Below, one piece after another: positions 28,009 through 32,167 of a DNA stretch of 32,167 nt; the first letter of the stretch is position 1, and the number at the start of each line of letters is the position of its first letter. The translations under genes were made by a program, and so were the position numbers. The stretch spans positions 1 through 32,167 of the forward strand of contig CALUVR010000021.1 in the NCBI GenBank assembly GCA_944324285.1, written 5' to 3'. The notes under the pieces were generated by a model. It saw only the letters and a list, made by a program, of their open reading frames with translations, did no database searches and was not told the DNA's origin. Source of the DNA: Candidatus Gastranaerophilales bacterium. Its GTDB lineage: Bacteria > Cyanobacteriota > Vampirovibrionia > Gastranaerophilales > Gastranaerophilaceae.

Positions 28009-29013
28009 ATGAAAATAGATAAAGAAAAACTTGTATATTATATCAAAAGGTTAAGCAAACCTAAAATTCTAGTAATAGGGGATCTTGCGCTTGATGAGAT
28101 GATTTACGGCGATGCCGAAAGAATTTCCAGAGAAGCGCCTGTGTTAATTCTCCAGCATACGCACACAAAATTAATCTTAGGCGGAGCCTCAAATGCAGCC
28201 CACAACGCCGCAACTTTGAACAATAAAAAAGTCAGTGTAATAGGTGTCACCGGTGACGATTATCAGGCTGGGCAGCTTGCGGAAGCATTTGCAGAAGCCG
28301 GTATTAATTGCGAATATGTTATAAAAGACAGCACACGTAAAACAACAACAAAAACCAGAATTTCCGGCTCTATTACAACGTCAATAACGCAGCAGATTGT
28401 CCGTGTTGACAGGCAGACAAATGCTCCGATTTCAAAAGAAACTGAAGATAAGGTTCTCAGTGAAATCGAAAAAGCAATTCCTTTGCATGACGCGATTATC
28501 CTTTCTGACTATCATATCGGGACTTTGACAGATAGAATAGTCAAACGTGCTATTGAGCTTGCCAATATTTATAATAAAGTTATAGTTGTTGATGCACAGA
28601 AGGATTTAGGCAAGTATAAAGATATAACTTCAATGACGCCGAATTTGCCGGATACCCAAAAATCCGTCGGTTTTGAAATTAAAGATGAAGAAGATTTAAA
28701 ACGTGCAGGGGATAAACTTCTCTATAAAACGTTTGCAAAATCCGTTCTTATCACATGCGGGGCAGATGGTATGTTTGTGACTGAGCCTGATAAAAAATAT
28801 ACAAAAATTCCGGTATTTAATAAGTCGGAAGTTTTTGATGTAACAGGTGCCGGAGATACTGTAACAGCTGTTTATACGCTGGCTCTTGCCGCAGGTGCGG
28901 ATTCTGTTTACGCGGCACTTATCGGAAATGTTGCAGCAAGTCTTGTCGTAAGACAATTCGGCTGCGCTACTTGTACGGTCGAGGAACTTCTCTCTGCCGT
29001 AGAAAAACTCTAA
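28009..29013 (+). CDS. D-glycero-beta-D-manno-heptose-7-phosphate kinase (HldE domain I / RfaE1), PfkB family
   Basis: The predicted enzyme phosphorylates heptose-7-phosphate at C1 on the way to ADP-heptose for lipopolysaccharide or other surface glycans. At 334 residues it is only the kinase half of E. coli HldE. The nucleotidyltransferase half is absent here and would need a separate gene. Motifs are the N-terminal GDLALDE (24-30), ERISREAPV (37-45, matching the RfaE1 RISxEAPV), LGGASNAAHN (57-66) and the PfkB signature DVTGAGD (277-283) with catalytic D283. ATG 28009 has only a weak ribosome site. DUF4330 follows 13 bases later, so a kinase/DUF4330/O-antigen-ligase-like operon is likely. 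Confidence 0.9.
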   Translation: MKIDKEKLVYYIKRLSKPKILVIGDLALDEMIYGDAERISREAPVLILQHTHTKLILGGASNAAHNAATLNNKKVSVIGVTGDDYQAGQLAEAFAEAGINCEYVIKDSTRKTTTKTRISGSITTSITQQIVRVDRQTNAPISKETEDKVLSEIEKAIPLHDAIILSDYHIGTLTDRIVKRAIELANIYNKVIVVDAQKDLGKYKDITSMTPNLPDTQKSVGFEIKDEEDLKRAGDKLLYKTFAKSVLITCGADGMFVTEPDKKYTKIPVFNKSEVFDVTGAGDTVTAVYTLALAAGADSVYAALIGNVAASLVVRQFGCATCTVEELLSAVEKL

Positions 29014-29026
29014 AAAGGAGAACTAT

Positions 29027-29578
29027 ATGAACAATTTTAAATTTAAAACTGTCGATTTTATTATTATTGCAGGGGTCATCCTTGCTTTAATCGTCGGATT
29101 TTTTACGTATAAAAATTTCCGACAGACAGCATCTAATCAAATAGAGGCAACATCTCAGATTTATTTTGATGTTTATATTCGAGGTATTACCTATACCGGC
29201 AGCGAAATCCCGCTCCATGCTGGCGATTCTACTTTTATCAGCATAAGAAATGTGCCTTATTCTGATTTGCAGATTGTGAATGTTAAATCAGAAAAAAGAA
29301 AAGTCGTTCTACCGCGAATTAGTACAAACGGTGATTCAAAAATGCCGGTTCTGGTTGTGGATGACCCGACTCAATCTCACGTTTATGACGTGCTTGTTTC
29401 TCTGACTGATACTGCAAAAATTACCAAAGACGGTGCTGTTGTCGGAGGAAATAAAATTAAAATAGGCTTGCCTATTACACTTGAAGGGAAAGATTATAAA
29501 TTTAACGGGACGGTTTCCAACCTGCATGTAAGCACCTGCGGCTCGGAAATCATTAATCACAGTGATGATATTCAATAG
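29027..29578 (+). CDS. DUF4330-type membrane-anchored protein
   Basis: At 183 residues, it has one N-terminal membrane segment (about 9-28) after a short basic stretch. A beta-rich extracytoplasmic domain follows (about 42-175) that resembles DUF4330, a family of unknown function found mostly in cyanobacteria and relatives. ATG 29027 has a strong AAAGGAG ribosome site. The end overlaps the start of the next gene by 14 bases (29565-29578), implying coupling. Position between a heptose kinase and an O-antigen-ligase-like protein suggests an envelope role, which is inference only. Confidence 0.8.
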   Translation: MNNFKFKTVDFIIIAGVILALIVGFFTYKNFRQTASNQIEATSQIYFDVYIRGITYTGSEIPLHAGDSTFISIRNVPYSDLQIVNVKSEKRKVVLPRISTNGDSKMPVLVVDDPTQSHVYDVLVSLTDTAKITKDGAVVGGNKIKIGLPITLEGKDYKFNGTVSNLHVSTCGSEIINHSDDIQ

Positions 29579-30884
29579 TATTTTAAAATTTTCACAAGAT
29601 AGATTGCAGTATTTATATGAAAACAGTTTGTTTTTGCTGCACATTGACAAACTGATTTTCATATCAATACTTGCCGTAATTTTTGCATCAACAATAATGT
29701 CATCGGACGCAATCGGCTTTATTGCGTTAATCACAATCTTTTTAACTTTTATCAAAGTAATAACAAAAAAGGGTGAAAAGTTTGAACCTAATTCTTTTGA
29801 AATCTGGCTTCTGGCATATTTTATGCTTGTTGTGATAAGTCTTGCAGGCTCTACTTTGTTTGCATTGAGTCTTAAAGGGTTTATGAAAACCGTGACATAT
29901 CTCGGTTTTTACCTTTCTGCCGCGCATTATCTAAAGAATAACACCTCAAAAATCCCTTATATATTAGGAGCAATCGGGCTTTGCGTAAGTTTCGAGGGGG
30001 TTATAGGTTTTTTACAGAATTTTTCTCATGTAGAAGAAATTTCAACCTGGCAGGATGTATCGAAATTGAACCCTGAAGAGGTCATGACCCGTGTTTACGG
30101 AACCCTGAAACCATATAATCCGAATCTTCTCGGCGGTTATTTTGTCGCAGGAATTCCGGCTCTTTTCGGTATGAGTGCTTATTTTGCAATTTTGAAAAAA
30201 TATAAATACTCTGTTGTGTCAGCAGTTTTGACTTTGATTTCTGTTGCCGCGCTGTTTTTAACCGGTTGCCGCGGCTCTTATATCGGTTGTATGGTTATTT
30301 TTGCCGGACTTTTTGCTGTTTCTGCAAAATACCTCTGGCATAACTACAAAAAACTCTATCTTTCTTTTATTGCCTGTTGTTTTGCCTTGTTTACTGCGGC
30401 AATCCTGTTTGTTTCATCACTCAGAGCTAGAGTCTTATCAATTTTTGCAATGAGGCAGGATTCTTCAAATTCATTCAGGTTTAATGTATATCAATCCTCA
30501 CTTCAAATGTTTAAGGATAACTGGCTTTTAGGAATTGGTGTAGGAAATAAAAATTTCCGCGAAATCTACGGACTATATATGAGAACAGGTTTTGATGCTC
30601 TGAGCGCTTACAATATATTCCTTGAAACAGCAGTCGAAAGCGGAATATTTGCACTTATTGCATTCCTTGGATTTTTGGTTACATTGATTAAAAACACTGT
30701 TAAATTTATCTTAAAATCTAAAGATATTCAAAATGTTATATTTATGTCAGCCGCTCTGATTTCAATTTGCGCCGTAATGGTGCACGGACTTGTAGATACC
30801 GTATTTTTTAGACCTCAAATTCAGTTTGTGTTCTGGATAATGGTTGCTATAGTATCTGCTATTTTGTATTCTGATGAATTGTAA
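29565..30884 (+). CDS. O-antigen ligase/polymerase-like polytopic membrane protein
   Basis: About 439 residues carry roughly ten hydrophobic segments. A central conserved patch has RVYGTLKPYNPNLLGGY and TGCRGSYIG, followed by a large loop with GIGVGNKNF. This is the Wzy_C/WaaL-like family, which also includes cyanobacterial IctB-like proteins. It probably ligates or polymerises surface glycans. The family does not fix the substrate, and older IctB bicarbonate-transporter labels should not be adopted. I use ATG 29565 rather than the GTG at 29562. There is no clear ribosome site, which fits translational coupling to the DUF4330 gene. Confidence 0.85.
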   Translation: MIFNSILKFSQDRLQYLYENSLFLLHIDKLIFISILAVIFASTIMSSDAIGFIALITIFLTFIKVITKKGEKFEPNSFEIWLLAYFMLVVISLAGSTLFALSLKGFMKTVTYLGFYLSAAHYLKNNTSKIPYILGAIGLCVSFEGVIGFLQNFSHVEEISTWQDVSKLNPEEVMTRVYGTLKPYNPNLLGGYFVAGIPALFGMSAYFAILKKYKYSVVSAVLTLISVAALFLTGCRGSYIGCMVIFAGLFAVSAKYLWHNYKKLYLSFIACCFALFTAAILFVSSLRARVLSIFAMRQDSSNSFRFNVYQSSLQMFKDNWLLGIGVGNKNFREIYGLYMRTGFDALSAYNIFLETAVESGIFALIAFLGFLVTLIKNTVKFILKSKDIQNVIFMSAALISICAVMVHGLVDTVFFRPQIQFVFWIMVAIVSAILYSDEL

Positions 30885-30892
30885 AAATATTG

Positions 30893-30921
30893 TTACAAAT
30901 CCGATTTTTTCTAAAGATAAT
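30893..30921 (+). promoter_or_regulatory. Possible promoter of the terminal gene
   Basis: TTACAA (30893-30898) and GATAAT (30916-30921) are 17 bases apart, in the 93-base gap before the MGLSASQ gene. The -10 is good and the -35 weak. Confidence 0.35.
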
Positions 30922-30977
30922 CTTGTAAACAACCGTTAATCGTATTGACGACTTACAAGAAAAAGGAAATGCCCCTA

Positions 30978-32167
30978 ATGGGACTAAGCGCATCACAGGC
31001 AAGATTACTGAGTATAACGGCGCGGTTGTCGGATAACGAGTTGAGATCCCAGACAATCACAACGGCGAAGATGTCTTTGGCGAATAAGACAAGCGAAGCA
31101 AGCGCCGCATACCTTGATGCGTTAAACGAGAGCGAATTAATGTTTGCGACCTACGATGCAGACGGCAACAAAACTCTCCAGAAACTGACAGGTACCAGCC
31201 TGACAGAATACGGGATATTAAAGAACCAATACGGAATAATCAATACCGACGGACAGATAATGGTATCGGAAAAAGATGCAACGAATTATCTGGACAGCGC
31301 GACAATGGGCGAATTTTTGGAGAAATACGGAGTCGCAACAGTAGAAGATGAGGACAAAGAAAACCCTGCCTATATAGATCAGGCAACATTGATTTACGGA
31401 TCAGACTGGCGTACATGGGTCGGCGGAGATAAAGGTACGGTAGGCGGTTTAATCGCAAAAGAACCTCAGCAAAAAGATTACAATAAAATTGAAGAAGTCC
31501 CGTCAACTAATAATGAAATTTATCAGGCGGTAATTACTTCAGGCGGCTGTTTAAGTGGTGCAGTTGGCGGAACTTGCTGTTATATGCACGTGTTATCGGA
31601 TTTAATCGGACCAGGGGAGGTTACAACCAGCGACGGGCATAAATATACTGTTGTAGAGGGCGGAAACTGGAACTGGAACTCTGCAAAACATGGGGTTGAT
31701 AAATTTAAAGATATTACAGAAATGCTTAAGAATGCATACTGTTCAGGCGATGTTATAGAAGGTGGAAGCGAAACAGTACAGGCATCTTATGGTACAGTTA
31801 CTGTTGGTGGTCCTCCATCAGATCCGGGAATGACATTGTGGCAGCGTTGTGTTGATTTGCTGTGGGAAGTTCATAATGAATATGATGGTTCTTCAACTGG
31901 TGGTCCAGCTAAGAAAGAAAGCTTAGAAAAATTCTTCTATTTTGTAGAACACGATTTGAAGCAGGCAGGTACTGAGCTTAAAACAGTTCCGGACGTAGAA
32001 GCCTGGGAGAAAGCGCATAAGGAGTGGGAAGAGAAGGTGGCAGAAGAGATAGAAAAACTGAACCAGATCGACCCGATAATAACAGAGCAGGTAATAAAAT
32101 ACACGGATAAAGACCAGGGACAGTGGTATGTAAACCTTTGGCACAGAATGAACGGACCAAGCGAAGA
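30978..32167 (+). CDS. Lineage-specific protein of unknown function, 3' end outside the window
   Basis: The frame is open from ATG 30978 to the window edge, giving 396 codons with no stop. The AAGG ribosome site at 30963-30966 is 11 bases from this ATG. An in-frame ATG at 30969 is only two bases from it, so 30978 is preferred. Residues 1 to about 50 form a helix starting MGLSASQARLLSITARL with Asp/Asn/Ser-rich continuation, somewhat like the N-terminal helices of rod/hook-type proteins. I associate this start with a recurring Gastranaerophilales family. The middle (about 178-320) is Gly/Cys-rich (SGGCLSG, GGTCCYMH) and has different codon habits. The part from about 333 is a Glu/Lys helix. 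There is no signal peptide. Function unknown. Confidence 0.85.
   Translation, partial: MGLSASQARLLSITARLSDNELRSQTITTAKMSLANKTSEASAAYLDALNESELMFATYDADGNKTLQKLTGTSLTEYGILKNQYGIINTDGQIMVSEKDATNYLDSATMGEFLEKYGVATVEDEDKENPAYIDQATLIYGSDWRTWVGGDKGTVGGLIAKEPQQKDYNKIEEVPSTNNEIYQAVITSGGCLSGAVGGTCCYMHVLSDLIGPGEVTTSDGHKYTVVEGGNWNWNSAKHGVDKFKDITEMLKNAYCSGDVIEGGSETVQASYGTVTVGGPPSDPGMTLWQRCVDLLWEVHNEYDGSSTGGPAKKESLEKFFYFVEHDLKQAGTELKTVPDVEAWEKAHKEWEEKVAEEIEKLNQIDPIITEQVIKYTDKDQGQWYVNLWHRMNGPSE

Noticed and set aside
29565-30884. Annotation of the membrane protein as an IctB bicarbonate transporter.
   Set aside because: The sequence supports only the broad Wzy_C/WaaL-like family. Genomic context with a heptose kinase favours surface-glycan ligation or polymerisation.

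Overview
The window is AT-rich bacterial DNA, probably from a gut member of the non-photosynthetic cyanobacterial sister group (Vampirovibrionia/Melainabacteria, order Gastranaerophilales). The case rests on a DUF4330 protein, a GHL10 protein with a cyanobacterial-style N-terminal domain, a Gram-negative envelope toolkit (autotransporter barrel, heptose kinase, O-antigen-ligase-like protein) and two hypothetical families I associate with that order (N-termini beginning MVDGIS and MGLSASQ). This is recognition from memory, not a search, so the order-level call is an inference.

Layout. 1-2700: a 5'-clipped tRNA-Lys, a membrane-anchored lineage protein, aroA, then tRNA-Ser and tRNA-Gln with a promoter and a hairpin. 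2700-3526: a gene-poor, repeat-bearing stretch with the 3' part of a broken gene. 3527-6370: a filamentous-adhesin-like gene that has lost its 5' end and carries a C-terminal PilZ-type domain. 6496-7260: pyrF. 7388-18705: a giant minus-strand autotransporter (about 3,770 residues when in frame). Its signal peptide and passenger are out of frame across a run of 12 G, so it is a candidate phase-variable surface protein. 19032-20768: a cytosolic TPR protein. 20740-26013: a minus-strand run of a small secreted protein, a secreted TPR protein, a GHL10 protein and comEC. 26096-27151: ispG. 27216-30884: a phosphodiesterase-like protein, heptose kinase (hldE domain I), DUF4330 and an O-antigen-ligase-like membrane protein. 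From 30978 to the window end: a partial lineage-specific protein.

The theme is the cell surface. There are two large adhesin-type proteins, envelope polysaccharide functions and DNA uptake, interleaved with housekeeping genes (aroA, pyrF, ispG, tRNAs). The strongest leads are (1) the poly-G switch between signal peptide and passenger of the giant autotransporter, with a palindrome over its putative promoter, (2) a c-di-GMP-receptor-type PilZ domain on the end of a filamentous adhesin, and (3) the abrupt head-to-head junction near 3520 where two genes are both truncated.
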